64,000 bases of DNA from Myxococcales bacterium. GTDB taxonomy: Bacteria; Myxococcota_A; Polyangia; Polyangiales; Ga0077539. The position numbers were made by a program, and so were the translations under genes. The stretch spans positions 744,001 through 808,000 of the forward strand of contig JAEUKI010000052.1 of NCBI GenBank assembly GCA_016793325.1, given 5' to 3'. Numbering within the stretch: the first letter of the stretch is position 1; each line of letters starts with the position of its first letter. Shown one piece after another: positions 26,147 through 35,637 of the stretch. The notes beneath the pieces were generated by a model. It was not told the DNA's origin, made no database searches, and saw nothing but the letters and a program-made list of their open reading frames with translations.

Positions 26147-27666
26147 GGGTTCTCCACGGTCGCCGATCGCGAGCGCGCCGCGGCTTCGCGAAGGCGCAAC
26201 GCGGACACCTGCGGGCCGAGCACGAGCATCATCGACGCGAGGTCGGGCGTGGCGATGCGTCCGCTGAGCGCGAGGCGCACGGGCTGACCGATGACCTTCA
26301 TGTCGAGCGCGAGGTCGGTGAGCTTCTTGCGCAGCGCCTCGTCGAGCGGGGCCTTCGCGTCGGCGAACGCGCCCGATCGCTCGTCGCGCGTCGGGACGTT
26401 CTCCTCTGCGAACTGCGCGAGCGCGTCGAGCGCCGCGGCGAACTCGGGCTTGAAGTACTGCTTCGCGGCGGACTCATCGACCTCGGGCTTCGCGCGAAAG
26501 TAGAAGTCCATCTCGTCCGCGAGCGCCGCGAGCGTGTCCGCGCGGTGCTTGACCGTCGTGATCGCGTCCGCGAGCCGCGGGTGCCCTGCGCGCACGGCGA
26601 GCCCGCGCTTCGCGAGAAACGGGAGCACGCGCGTGGCGAGCTCGTCGACCGTCGCGACCTTCGCGATGAACTTCTGGTTGATCGCGCGGCACTTGTTGAA
26701 GTCGTAGATCCCGTCGGACTTCGAAACGCGCGTCCAGTCGAAGAGCTCGACGAGCTTGGCCTTGGTGAAGAGCTCCTCGTTGCCGAAGGACCACCCGAAC
26801 CGGACGAGGTACGAGAGCAGTCCGTCCGGCAAATAGCCCTGCGAATCGTACTGATCGACGCCGACGGCGCCGTCGCGCTTCGAGAGCTTTGTCGACTGGT
26901 CCTTCATCAACATCGGCAAGTGCCCGAACGTTGGAAGCTCCGCGCCGAGCGCGCGATACAGGAGGATCTGCGTCGGCGTGTTGATCACGTGGTCCTTGCC
27001 TCGGATCACGTGCGTGATGCCCATCGTGTGGTCGTCGACCACGCAGCCGAAGTTGTAGAGCGGCATCGGGCTGCTGCTGCGGATCAAGACCTCGTCGCGC
27101 AGTGAATTTGCAGGGATCTTGATGGTCCCGAGGACGAGGTCCTTCCACTGGATGAGCTCTTTGCTGTCGGGGGCGTGGGCCTTGAGCTTGATCGCGTAGG
27201 GCTTGTCGAGCTCTGCGGTCTTGTCGCGCCAGGGCGAGACGAAGGTCCACCCCACGAGCTTGTCGACCTCGACGCCGACGCGGGCAGCCTCGGCGCGGCG
27301 GGCCTCGACCTCCTCCTCGGGCGTGCAGTAGCAACGGTACGCGTGGCCCGAGCGCACGAGGCGCTCTGCGAACTCGCGATAGAGGGCCGATCGCTGACTC
27401 TGAAAATACGGTCCGTGCGGCCCGCCTGCGGCGTCATCGGCGTGCGCCGGGCCCTCGTCCCAATCGAGGCCGAGCCACTTGAGCGCGTTGAAGATCGCTT
27501 CGACGCTCTGCCTCGTGTTGCGCGCGACGTCGGTGTCCTCGACGCGGAGCACGAAGGTCCCTCCGGACTTTCGTGCCCAGAGCCAGTTGAACAGGGCGGT
27601 GCGCGCGCCGCCGATGTGGAGCGATCCCGTCGGAGACGGAGCGAATCGAAGCCGTGGCTTGCTCAT
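26143..27666 (-). CDS. gltX: Glutamyl-tRNA synthetase
   Basis: The protein has 507 residues. This class I synthetase attaches Glu to tRNA-Glu. It starts directly with the conserved RFAPSPTGSLHIGGARTA, which contains the HIGH-type motif HIGG, and has the KMSKS equivalent KLSKRDG. RGKDHVINTPTQ and the C-terminal anticodon-binding helices are present. No second glutamyl synthetase or gatCAB gene lies in the window, so it cannot be said whether it is discriminating. It is followed in overlap by a CPBP membrane protease. No convincing Shine-Dalgarno sequence precedes ATG 27666. Confidence 0.95.
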   Translation of the reverse strand: MSKPRLRFAPSPTGSLHIGGARTALFNWLWARKSGGTFVLRVEDTDVARNTRQSVEAIFNALKWLGLDWDEGPAHADDAAGGPHGPYFQSQRSALYREFAERLVRSGHAYRCYCTPEEEVEARRAEAARVGVEVDKLVGWTFVSPWRDKTAELDKPYAIKLKAHAPDSKELIQWKDLVLGTIKIPANSLRDEVLIRSSSPMPLYNFGCVVDDHTMGITHVIRGKDHVINTPTQILLYRALGAELPTFGHLPMLMKDQSTKLSKRDGAVGVDQYDSQGYLPDGLLSYLVRFGWSFGNEELFTKAKLVELFDWTRVSKSDGIYDFNKCRAINQKFIAKVATVDELATRVLPFLAKRGLAVRAGHPRLADAITTVKHRADTLAALADEMDFYFRAKPEVDESAAKQYFKPEFAAALDALAQFAEENVPTRDERSGAFADAKAPLDEALRKKLTDLALDMKVIGQPVRLALSGRIATPDLASMMLVLGPQVSALRLREAAARSRSATVENP

Positions 27667-27720
27667 GAGCGTGGCGTCGCAGGTAATTCTCTGGGCGCCG
27701 CTGCGTCAAGCGCTGCTCGC

Positions 27721-28872
27721 TCAGCGCGTGCGTTCGGGCAGGCCGCGCGAGCCTTCGGGCGGAAGAATCAAGGGCGGGCGCGGGTCGTTGGCGGGGTTGG
27801 TTCCCGCGCCCTGGTAGGCGAGCGAAATCGATCGCGCGCGGCCGCGCACGGTGCGTCGCACGCGGAGCACGTTGTCTTCGATCGCTTCGATTTCGGCGTC
27901 TCCGACGCGGTCTCCGACGGTCACGATGAACTGCCGCGCCGCGCGCTCGACGATTACGCCTCGCGCCTGCGCGCCGCGAAGGGGCGCGAGCGCGCGGAGC
28001 GACGTGGCGTCGCCCGAGAGCACGTCGGTGCGTTCGTCGCAGCGCCGAGGCCACGGATCGTTCGCGAGATCACCCGCCGTCCGATCCGCGCGGTCCGTCG
28101 GCCACGAGAGCTCGGCGCGGATCTCGTTGCCGCGGTTCTCTGCGCGCACGAGGACGAGCTCGGCCATCCGCGGCGCGCTCGCGACGAACGCGAGCGCCTC
28201 GCCGAGCGCTCCGAGGTCTCGCGCGCTGACCTCGAGCTCGACGGTGCGCAGCGTGCGTTCGGCGGCGCGAAGGCACACGCGTTGGCCGAGGCGCGCGAGC
28301 GCGCGGAGGGGCGTGGCGAGGTTGGGCCTCGGCGGAGGACCGTCGCTGCGCCACGCGAACACCCATCGGGCGCGCTCGATTCCGCGGAGCTCGGCGGTGT
28401 CGGTCTCGCACACGACCGCGGGGATCGCGCGTTGAACGTCGACGCACACCGCGACGCGCGCGTCGAGCGAGAGCGTTGTTTCTGCGGCGGGCAGCGCGAT
28501 GGGCCACACCGTCACGTCGTCGCGAAGCCGTGGAGCCGACGGCGCGGGGAGCCCGTGCGACGCGCGCGCGACGACCTCGATCACGCGAGAAGGAAACCAC
28601 GCAGCGTCTTCGGCAGAGCTCACGGGTGCCGCGCGAGCTCGAGAGAACGCGAGCTCGAGCGTGTCTCGCGTCACGGCGGGAGGCGCGACGCTCGCGTCCT
28701 CGGGAGGCGCGGTCGTGGCAGCGTCGACGACACCCGCGTCGCGCACGCGCGCCGACGCGCTTCCCGCGGAGCGGGCTGCGGCGATCGACGGTTCACCGCC
28801 CTCCCCTGGGCGGCATGCGATGAACATCAGAGCGAACGAAGCGAGGTGAGCGCGCACTTTCGATTGGTGCAC
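27721..28872 (-). CDS. Lipoprotein with PilP-like C-terminal domain
   Basis: The protein has 383 residues from GTG 28872; GTG 28857 is an alternative nearer the signal peptide. The lipobox MFIAC is near residue 20, followed by a low-complexity Ala/Ser stretch. The C-terminus (LAPLRGAQARGVIVER, FIVTVGDRVGDAEIEAIEDN) has the strand pattern of the PilP domain in type IV pilus assembly. No other pilus gene is nearby, so that match is suggestive only. The middle of the protein is unrecognised. It lies downstream of an OmpA-family gene on the same strand with 33 bases between. Confidence 0.5.
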   Translation of the reverse strand: MHQSKVRAHLASFALMFIACRPGEGGEPSIAAARSAGSASARVRDAGVVDAATTAPPEDASVAPPAVTRDTLELAFSRARAAPVSSAEDAAWFPSRVIEVVARASHGLPAPSAPRLRDDVTVWPIALPAAETTLSLDARVAVCVDVQRAIPAVVCETDTAELRGIERARWVFAWRSDGPPPRPNLATPLRALARLGQRVCLRAAERTLRTVELEVSARDLGALGEALAFVASAPRMAELVLVRAENRGNEIRAELSWPTDRADRTAGDLANDPWPRRCDERTDVLSGDATSLRALAPLRGAQARGVIVERAARQFIVTVGDRVGDAEIEAIEDNVLRVRRTVRGRARSISLAYQGAGTNPANDPRPPLILPPEGSRGLPERTR

Positions 28873-28882
28873 GATTGTGCAC
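28867..28882. repeat. Paired GTGCAC palindromes over a start codon
   Basis: GTGCAC occurs at 28867-28872 and again at 28877-28882 with a four-base spacer, forming a perfect six-base-pair hairpin or a two-site operator. The GTG start of the PilP-like lipoprotein lies inside it, which favours the downstream GTG 28857 as the true start. Confidence 0.35.
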
Positions 28883-28905
28883 TGCGGGGCGCGCTCGCGC
28901 GACGT

Positions 28906-31320
28906 TCAGCGTCCGCGCTGCTTGATCTCGAACACGACGCGCCGATTGCGCGCGCGGCCCGCGGGCGTGAGGTTCGGGCCGATCGGACGATCGGGGCCGA
29001 AGCCACGGGCGGTGAGGCGATCGGCGGCGACGCCGAGGTTGACGAGCGCGGTGCGCACGGATTCGGCGCGCTGCTGCGAGAGCGCTTGGTTGCGCGGACG
29101 CGGGCCTTGGTTGTCGGTGTGGCCCTGGATTTCGACAGAGCGGAGCTCGGGGTGGCGGTTCAAGAAGTCCGCGATGCGCTCGAGCAGCGTCTGCGAGTCG
29201 GGCATGATGTCGGCCGAGTCGGTCACGAAGTGGACCTGGTCGGGGACCGTGACCTGACGGCCTTGGATGCGGAAGCCACGGATGTCGGACGCGGCGACTT
29301 GCACGTCCGCCGCTGCGGTCTCGCGGGCGCGCACGTCGATGTTGCGCGGCGCAGAGCCACGCGTGGTCGCGCCTTGATCGACGCGGACGGTCCAGCCACC
29401 GGCGAGGACGTTTTCGAAGCGGAACGCTCCGTCGGCGCCCGTCTGCGCGGTGACCGGCGCAGGCGCGGTCTCGCCCTGGGGAACGGTGATTCCCGCAGCG
29501 GGCGTGAGCGTGACGGTGACGCCCGCGACGGCGGCGCCGCCTTCGGCCGTCACGCGACCGGCGACGATTCCGCGGCGCGCGATGATGCGCAGCTCGCAGT
29601 TGATGGTCGTCTCGGGCGAGTTGCGGCTGTCGCCCGTCGGAGCGGGGACCGTGCCGCGGCACGTGTTGTCCGTGTATTCCGGCGCGCGAACGCGGATTTC
29701 GTACTCGGCAGGCGCGACGCGGCGCGAGCGGAACTGGCCCTGCGCGTTGGTCGCGAAGATGCCGAAGTCCGGGTGGCCGACGACCTCGACGGTCGCGTTG
29801 GCGATCGGGCGATGCGACTCGGCGTCGGTGATCGCGCCGACGATCTCGCCGCCCACTGGCGTGTTGTCGCGCTCGACGACGCGGTCGACCACGCGCTCGA
29901 CGGGCACGCGGCGGGTGCGCGGGTTGAAATCGTGTGCGAAGCCGAGGCCGAAGTAGAACATCCAAGGCGTGTTCGGCGCGAGCTCGCGCACGAAGGTGCT
30001 CGTGCCGGTGGTGCCGATGTCGACGGCGAGGATCGCGCCGAGGCCCCGGGCGTAGGGCGTCCAGACGCGCGTTCCGAGGGTGAGCGTCGAGGGCATCGTG
30101 TCGATCGACGAGAACTCGTTGAAGCAACGGTCGTCGTCGCCGGGCACCGCGCTCGGAACGTCACGCGTGGGCTGCCAGCAGATGTACCCGTTGCGGATGA
30201 TCGGGATGGGCGCGTTCCACTCGACGAAGGGCGCGAAGCCGACGACCGAGGTCTCGAGCTTGGCGTCGACGCCGATCGCGACGCGAAGGCGGTCGGCGCG
30301 GTTGATCCCGAGCGCGTAGCGCTCGCCGCGGGTCACTTCGACGTGACAGGCCGGGTTGCGCGCCCAGCGCGAGGTCGAGTCCGTCGACGGGTTCGCGCAG
30401 TCCATCGCGTTGTAGCCCGCGGTGTTGCGCTGCCGCGCGAGCTCGGTCTCGCGGACGAGCTGCGCGCTGTTGTCGAGCGTGTATCCGACGTTGAGGTGGA
30501 TGCGGATCGGGGCTGGGGTGACCTGGCTGAGGTCGAACGTGCCGAGCAAGCGGAAGTCCGCGCTCGTGCCTTCGCCGTTGACGCCGATGCCGCCCGCGCG
30601 GTTGAGGATCAACACGCTCGCGGTCGCGCCGAGCGTGAGTCCGCGGGTGATCGGGAAGATGCCCTTGGCGCCGAGCTGCGTGTCGCCGAGGACTTGAAAG
30701 AGCCGCGGGGTCTCGTTGCTGTTCGACACTGCGAACGAGCGGAGCGCGGCGAAGACCTCGAGGTAGCGCAGCGGCGAGTACGACGCGGTGAGCGTCGCGC
30801 CGATGCGGCTCGAGTCCTCGGGCGAAAATCCGGTGGGGAGCGGGAAGTTCGCGTTGCCCGTCGGCCGGAGGAACCCGTTCGCGCCGAAGTACTCGGCCAT
30901 CAATCCGAAGCGGAAGGTCTGCTCGCTTCCGCCTTCGGCCGTCTGCATGTGCATGAGGCCGATCGCGCCGCTCAGCGATCCGAAGCGGTGGATCATGCGA
31001 TCACGACGCGCCTCGCGGTCCTCTTCGGTCTCGTCAGCGCCAGGAAAATCCGCGTGCGTACGCGGGCGATTGGTGGTCGCCGCGGGCGTCGTCGGAGCGG
31101 TGGGCGTCGATGCGCCCGACTGCGCTGCGGAGTTGGTCCCGGAGCTCTGGCTCGCGTTGGACCCAGTTCCGGCCGGCGGCTCGTCTTCTTCGTCCTCCTC
31201 GTCATCGTTGGACGTCTGCGGAGCGCGCTGTTGCGCCTGCGCAGGATCGGCGACGACGAACGCCGCAATGCCCACCTGAGCAGCGACGAGGAGCCATGCA
31301 ACGCGACGTGGATTGGACAT
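28906..31320 (-). CDS. OmpA-family outer membrane protein with Cna-like inserts
   Basis: The protein has 804 residues. A signal peptide ends near DPAQAQ, followed by an acidic and Ser/Thr-rich linker. A ~350-residue barrel-like region alternates polar and aromatic strands. Two carboxypeptidase-regulatory-like sandwiches follow (VGGEIVGAITDAESH and GIVAGRVTAEGG). The C-terminal OmpA/MotB peptidoglycan-binding domain has FVTDSADIMPDSQ, VEIQGHTDNQG and RNRRVVFEI. It should span the outer membrane and hold peptidoglycan. TraB of myxobacterial outer-membrane exchange shares the OmpA part, but identity is not claimed. GGAGGA lies before ATG 31320, and a hairpin pair sits just upstream. Confidence 0.8.
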   Translation of the reverse strand: MSNPRRVAWLLVAAQVGIAAFVVADPAQAQQRAPQTSNDDEEDEEDEPPAGTGSNASQSSGTNSAAQSGASTPTAPTTPAATTNRPRTHADFPGADETEEDREARRDRMIHRFGSLSGAIGLMHMQTAEGGSEQTFRFGLMAEYFGANGFLRPTGNANFPLPTGFSPEDSSRIGATLTASYSPLRYLEVFAALRSFAVSNSNETPRLFQVLGDTQLGAKGIFPITRGLTLGATASVLILNRAGGIGVNGEGTSADFRLLGTFDLSQVTPAPIRIHLNVGYTLDNSAQLVRETELARQRNTAGYNAMDCANPSTDSTSRWARNPACHVEVTRGERYALGINRADRLRVAIGVDAKLETSVVGFAPFVEWNAPIPIIRNGYICWQPTRDVPSAVPGDDDRCFNEFSSIDTMPSTLTLGTRVWTPYARGLGAILAVDIGTTGTSTFVRELAPNTPWMFYFGLGFAHDFNPRTRRVPVERVVDRVVERDNTPVGGEIVGAITDAESHRPIANATVEVVGHPDFGIFATNAQGQFRSRRVAPAEYEIRVRAPEYTDNTCRGTVPAPTGDSRNSPETTINCELRIIARRGIVAGRVTAEGGAAVAGVTVTLTPAAGITVPQGETAPAPVTAQTGADGAFRFENVLAGGWTVRVDQGATTRGSAPRNIDVRARETAAADVQVAASDIRGFRIQGRQVTVPDQVHFVTDSADIMPDSQTLLERIADFLNRHPELRSVEIQGHTDNQGPRPRNQALSQQRAESVRTALVNLGVAADRLTARGFGPDRPIGPNLTPAGRARNRRVVFEIKQRGR

Positions 31321-31340
31321 CCTGATGTTCCTCCGTGAGC

Positions 31341-31411
31341 GCCCGAAGGGTCAGCGAGACTCATTTCTCGCTGGGCGCCGACACACCGAGCCGGCAAACG
31401 TCCCTTCGGGC
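31341..31411 (-). promoter_or_regulatory. Nested hairpin in the leader of the OmpA-family gene
   Basis: GCCCGAAGGG (31341-31350) pairs with CCCTTCGGGC (31402-31411). Inside it, CAGCGAGA (31352-31359) pairs with TCTCGCTG (31366-31373) over a six-base loop. The structure ends about six bases before the GGAGG ribosome site of the gene at 28906-31320. It could affect mRNA stability or ribosome access. The remaining leader to 31619 shows no gene that I can support. Confidence 0.5.
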
Positions 31412-31619
31412 CAAGAAACCGCGCGTGGTCTAACACTGCGACCACAAACGCGTCTACTCCGTGACGATCTCGGTACTCTGCGAAAGTCCGGTCCCCCGCG
31501 GCGCAACGGTGTTGGCACCCGATCGAGACGCGAGGGAGGACGCACCGCTCTGAGTGCAACGCACGAGCTGTTCCTTCGCGTTCTCGTCGGAGAAACGCAC
31601 GATTCAGCCCTCGCGCCGC

Positions 31620-31892
31620 TCAGCCGGCTGCGCCATCTCGTGCCACGGTCGCGACCGGAATTTCGCTGAGCGAGCCGTCGGCCGCGAGGGCTTCGATCCG
31701 CGCCTCGGCCGCGTCGAGTCGGCGCTGTCCTTCGCGCGCGAGCTTCACGCCCTCTTCGAACATCGACAACGCTTGCTCGAGCGGGACGTCTCCGCGCTCG
31801 AGCTTGTCCACCACCGAGCCCAGTCTCTCGAGGATTTTTTCGAGGGACTGCCCGCCCAACGCTTCACCTTCTGCTGCTGTCGCCGCCACCAC
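31620..31892 (-). CDS. xseB: Exodeoxyribonuclease VII small subunit
   Basis: The protein has 90 residues and matches the small subunit throughout: LEKILERLGSVVDKLERGDVPLEQALSMFEEGVKLAREG, followed by a coiled-coil-like helix and a short tail. XseB binds XseA to form exonuclease VII, which degrades single-stranded DNA. xseA is not in the window. The gene lies between an OmpA-family gene and a HEAT-repeat gene on the same strand, 108 bases after the latter and 299 bases before the former, so it may be expressed alone. Confidence 0.85.
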   Translation of the reverse strand: MVAATAAEGEALGGQSLEKILERLGSVVDKLERGDVPLEQALSMFEEGVKLAREGQRRLDAAEARIEALAADGSLSEIPVATVARDGAAG

Positions 31893-32000
31893 GTACCTCC
31901 GTCGCTGCTCGCGTGTGAGCCGCGGAGGATGCGCGACGATGGGCCCGAGCGCCAGCTATCGACAGAATGTCGCGACCTCGTCGGCAGGGCCCGAGCGCGC

Positions 32001-33968
32001 TCAGCGAAGTCGCTCGACCTCGAACGACGTGCTCGGAACGCTCGGGACCAGGACCGTTCCGTCGCTCGCGCCGACGGTGAGCACGTAGCGACCGTCCGGG
32101 AGCCATACGATCCAGAGCGCGTTCGGCGCCAGACCCGTCGCGTGGAGCGTCTGCCGACCGCCGAACGTCCGTGGGTCGACCGCCGAGCGAACCGCCGCGC
32201 GCGCCGCCGCGCGAACATCGGGCGACGGGTCCGTCGTCGCCATGCGCTGCGCGGCCGACAGCGCGGGACCATCCGCCGTGCGCGTGGCGATCGACAGCGC
32301 AACAGCGCGAACGAAGGGTCGAGCGTCGTCGATCATCGCTCGGAGCGCGCGGCGCGGGAGCGCGCTTCCGCGCCCCGCGAGCAGGTCCGCGAGCACGATC
32401 GTGTCGACGTCGATCGGCGCGTCGACCGCCCAGGGAAACGCACGCTCGAGCGCCGCGGTCGCTCGACGGTCGGCGGCGCGCGCGAGGGCGAACACCGCCA
32501 CGAGCCGCGCGTCGCGATCGGTCTCTTGCTCGAACGCCGAGACCACGCGCGCCACGTCGACTGACGGAGCAAACGAGAGCGCCCAGAATGCGTCGATTCG
32601 CTGCGAGACCGCCTGCGCGCGAACGCGACCGAGCGCTGCGGCGCAATCGCCGAGCGCGCACTGAAGGGCCATCGCAGAGACGTCGCCTCGCGCGGCCTCG
32701 GACGGCGCCGAGGCGACGCGGGGGTACGCTCCACGCGCGGCGCCGAACTCGAGGGCGGCCCATCGCGCGGCGCTGTCGTTCGCCGCTGCGCCAGAGAGCG
32801 CGCTGAGCGTCGATCGCTCGTCCGCGCGAAGCGCTGCGCGCCAATAGATCCGGCGGCTGTTCGCGTCTGTTTCGTTGGTCAACGCCGCGCGAAGACGCTG
32901 CGCAGCGTCGGGACCGCCGAGGTCGCCGAGCGCTTCAGCCGTGTCTCTGCGGTCGACGAGCCACGTCGCGTCGAGCCCGCGGGCCACGACGTCCGTGAGC
33001 GATCGAATGCCGAGGGTCGCGATGGCCGCGCGCGCTGCGGCTGCGATCGGCGGTCGATCGAGCGCCGCGCGGAGCGCTTCTTTCGTCGCCTCGGGATCTC
33101 CCGCGCCGACCACCGCGAGCCCGCGAATCGCCGCGAGTTGAATGTCCGACGGCGTCGTTGTCGCGCGAAGGAGCCGCGCGAGGTGCGAGCCCGCTTCGAG
33201 CAACCGCAGCTCGGACGCCGCGCGAATCGCGCCGAGCAGCACCGGGCCCTGCGCGGTCGAGACGCCGAGCTGTTCGAGCACGGCCGAGCCCCATCGCCCA
33301 TCGCCTCGATGTCCGATCGCCTCGAGCAAGATCGCGAGCGTCGCGGCGTTGCTTCGTGATGCGGCGACGCGGTCGGAGAACGGCTCGTCGGGGGCCGACG
33401 CGATCGCGTCGAGCGCCGCGCTGCGAAGGTCTTCGGGTCCTGTGAACACACCCGCGTCGATCGCGCGAACGAGCACGTCGATGCCGTCGCGATCGAGCAG
33501 CGGGCCGCAGAACGACAGCACGCGCCGCGTCGCCGAGGGCGACAGGACCCCGCGCGACGCCACGGTCGAGAGCAACACGGGCGCCGCGCGCTCTCGCGCG
33601 AGCGTCGCGAGGGCGTCGACGATCGCCGACTGAACCTCGGGGTCGGACTCGGTTCGCAGGCGGTCTGCGACGCGTTCGATCACTTCGTCGACGGACGCGC
33701 GATCGGTCCCCGCGTAGCGCACCAACGAGCGCACGGCGCCGAGTCGCGCTGCGGGCTCTGGGGCGACGAGCTGATCGCTCCAGCGAGCGATGCCGAAGCG
33801 CGCGCGGAGCGACGCGGGCGGCGACGGCCTCGGCGCGCCCGTCACGGTGGGACGCGAATCGACAGGGAAGTACATCTGCGCGATCGCCTCGGGGGCCATC
33901 GCGAGCGCACTGATCAGGGCGCACGACGCCCACCACCGAACGGCCCGACGGCCCGATGCGCGAGTCAT
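32001..33968 (-). CDS. Exported HEAT-repeat protein
   Basis: The protein has 655 residues from ATG 33968, which starts a signal peptide (ALISALAMAPEAIAQ). From about residue 60 to 580 it is made of paired Ala/Arg-rich helices with HEAT-like text such as RLGAVRSLVRYA, AAIRGLAVVGAGDPE and VRAAARAAVRS. That gives a curved solenoid used for protein binding. No catalytic motif is visible. The last 60 residues are beta-like (NALWIVWLPDGRYVLTVG). It diverges from a Ser/Thr kinase gene, with 181 bases between the starts. Confidence 0.6.
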   Translation of the reverse strand: MTRASGRRAVRWWASCALISALAMAPEAIAQMYFPVDSRPTVTGAPRPSPPASLRARFGIARWSDQLVAPEPAARLGAVRSLVRYAGTDRASVDEVIERVADRLRTESDPEVQSAIVDALATLARERAAPVLLSTVASRGVLSPSATRRVLSFCGPLLDRDGIDVLVRAIDAGVFTGPEDLRSAALDAIASAPDEPFSDRVAASRSNAATLAILLEAIGHRGDGRWGSAVLEQLGVSTAQGPVLLGAIRAASELRLLEAGSHLARLLRATTTPSDIQLAAIRGLAVVGAGDPEATKEALRAALDRPPIAAAARAAIATLGIRSLTDVVARGLDATWLVDRRDTAEALGDLGGPDAAQRLRAALTNETDANSRRIYWRAALRADERSTLSALSGAAANDSAARWAALEFGAARGAYPRVASAPSEAARGDVSAMALQCALGDCAAALGRVRAQAVSQRIDAFWALSFAPSVDVARVVSAFEQETDRDARLVAVFALARAADRRATAALERAFPWAVDAPIDVDTIVLADLLAGRGSALPRRALRAMIDDARPFVRAVALSIATRTADGPALSAAQRMATTDPSPDVRAAARAAVRSAVDPRTFGGRQTLHATGLAPNALWIVWLPDGRYVLTVGASDGTVLVPSVPSTSFEVERLR

Positions 33969-33990
33969 GAACAACGGCCAGACGGTAGCA

Positions 33991-34009
33991 CCGAACAACG
34001 GTCGTTCGG
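33991..34009. promoter_or_regulatory. Inverted repeat between divergent HEAT and kinase genes
   Basis: CCGAAC (33991-33996) and GTTCGG (34004-34009) form a six-base dyad with seven bases between, 23 bases upstream of the HEAT-repeat start. Its position suits an operator shared by the divergent genes. No promoter elements were confidently placed. Confidence 0.3.
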
Positions 34010-34149
34010 CCACTTGGTCGGGCCCCGCGGCCGCGGCTGTTTCAGCGGGGCGCGAATTTCCTCTTGGCCACTCCGCGGTAGCGGACGCGACGAGATTGCG
34101 CTTCCGAGCGGTAGTCGGGTCGCTCGCTTCGGTGTAATCTCCTCTGTGA

Positions 34150-35637
34150 ATGCTCGTCTGTCCCCTGTGCAATGCGCACTTCGAGCCCGGGACGAAGCGG
34201 TGTCCGTCCGACGGGCGACGTCCGCTCGAGGCGTCGGTCATCGAGGCTGCGCAGGGTGATCCTCTGCTCGGCGCGACCGTCGCAGAGCGCTACGTGATCG
34301 TCGGTCGCGTGGGCTCTGGCGGGATGGGCACGGTCTACCGCGCCGAGCAACAGGGCATGGGCCGCGAGGTCGCGCTCAAGGTGCTCCGCAAGGACCTCGG
34401 CCGCGATCCCGACACGGCGGCGCGATTTCACCGCGAAGCGCGGACGCTCTCGCAGCTGAAGCACCCGAACACCGTGACGGTGTTCGACTTCGGACAGACG
34501 TCGGATCGGCTCTTGTTTCTCGCGATGGAGCTGCTCGAAGGCGAGATGCTCTCGACGCGGATCAAGCGCGAGGGGCCGCTCGATGTTCAGCTCGCGATTC
34601 GCACGGCGGTCGGCGTATTGCGCTCGCTCGACGAAGCGCACGCGCGAGGGATCGTTCACCGCGACCTGAAGCCCGACAACATCTTTCTCGCGAAGGTCCA
34701 CGGCGTGCTCGCGGACGACAGCGAGAGCGTGAAGGTCGTCGACTTCGGGATCGCGAAGATCCGCGACGGCGAGCGCGGGATCGACGCGCTGCAGACGCAA
34801 GAGGGCACGGTGTTCGGGACGCCGCGCTACATGTCGCCCGAGCAAGCGCAAGGCAAGCCGATCGACGGCCGCAGCGACTTGTATGCGGTCGGCGTGCTGC
34901 TGTTTCACATGCTCACCGGTCGGCCGCCGTTCACCGACGACGACGCGGTGATCGTGATGGCACATCATATCAAGACGGTTCCTCCGCCCGTTCGGCAGGT
35001 GGCGCCGAACCGTCCGATCCCCGAGTCGCTCGAAAAACTCGTGCAGCGCGTGCTGGCGAAGGATCCGCTGAAACGCCCGCAGACCGCCGCGGAGTTCTTG
35101 GCGCTGCTCGACGCTGCCGCAAGCGACGCGCGCTTGCTCGCGGAGGGCGGGGCGGTCGTCACCACTGGGCCCAACAAGACGCCGAATCGTCAGCGCTACA
35201 TCGCCGCGGCGCTCGTCGGAGTCGCGGTCGTCTCGACGTTGATCGGCGTCGCCACGATGCGTCCTCCTCCGCGAGAGGTGCAGTCGACGCGGGCGGTGAC
35301 GGCGAATCGCGTCGCGTCGACGGGCGTGCGAGAGGCGCCCACGCGCGGGAGCGCCGAGTCCGTCGTGCGCGCAGCGGCCGCGTCGTTGTCGGGCGCGGAG
35401 CACGTCGTGCCCACGACGGACGATGGCGCCGCGGCGTTGGTGAGTGATGCTTCGGTGGTCGCGACGTCGGAGGCCGACGCTTCGGTCGATCCAGAGACCG
35501 AGTTCGATCCGCCCACCGCGGCCGCGCCGCATCGCGGGCATCGACGCATTCGCCACCGAAGTCACACGAACACGCAGCACACGAGCTCTACTCGCCAGAC
35601 CAACCCGGCGAGCCCCGTCAGCCGGTGGAACGACTGA
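34150..35637 (+). CDS. Hanks-type Ser/Thr protein kinase with zinc ribbon and membrane anchor
   Basis: The protein has 495 residues. An N-terminal zinc-ribbon-like CPLC...C (C4, C7, C18) precedes a full kinase domain: GRVGSGGMGTVY loop, VALKVL lysine, H170-R-D172 in IVHRDLKPDN, DFG in VDFGIAK, and SPEQAQ. A single membrane helix follows (AAALVGVAVVSTLIGVA), then a ~130-residue Thr/Ser/Ala-rich tail, presumably extracytoplasmic. Kinases of this plan are abundant in myxobacteria and regulate development and metabolism. The next gene overlaps by 13 bases and encodes a cNMP-binding membrane protease-like protein, a candidate substrate or partner. Confidence 0.9.
   Translation: MLVCPLCNAHFEPGTKRCPSDGRRPLEASVIEAAQGDPLLGATVAERYVIVGRVGSGGMGTVYRAEQQGMGREVALKVLRKDLGRDPDTAARFHREARTLSQLKHPNTVTVFDFGQTSDRLLFLAMELLEGEMLSTRIKREGPLDVQLAIRTAVGVLRSLDEAHARGIVHRDLKPDNIFLAKVHGVLADDSESVKVVDFGIAKIRDGERGIDALQTQEGTVFGTPRYMSPEQAQGKPIDGRSDLYAVGVLLFHMLTGRPPFTDDDAVIVMAHHIKTVPPPVRQVAPNRPIPESLEKLVQRVLAKDPLKRPQTAAEFLALLDAAASDARLLAEGGAVVTTGPNKTPNRQRYIAAALVGVAVVSTLIGVATMRPPPREVQSTRAVTANRVASTGVREAPTRGSAESVVRAAAASLSGAEHVVPTTDDGAAALVSDASVVATSEADASVDPETEFDPPTAAAPHRGHRRIRHRSHTNTQHTSSTRQTNPASPVSRWND

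Noticed and set aside
31313..31669. Possible plus-strand gene in the gap upstream of the OmpA-family gene
   Set aside because: The composition is Arg-rich and family-less, it overlaps xseB and the leader hairpin, and it has no ribosome site.
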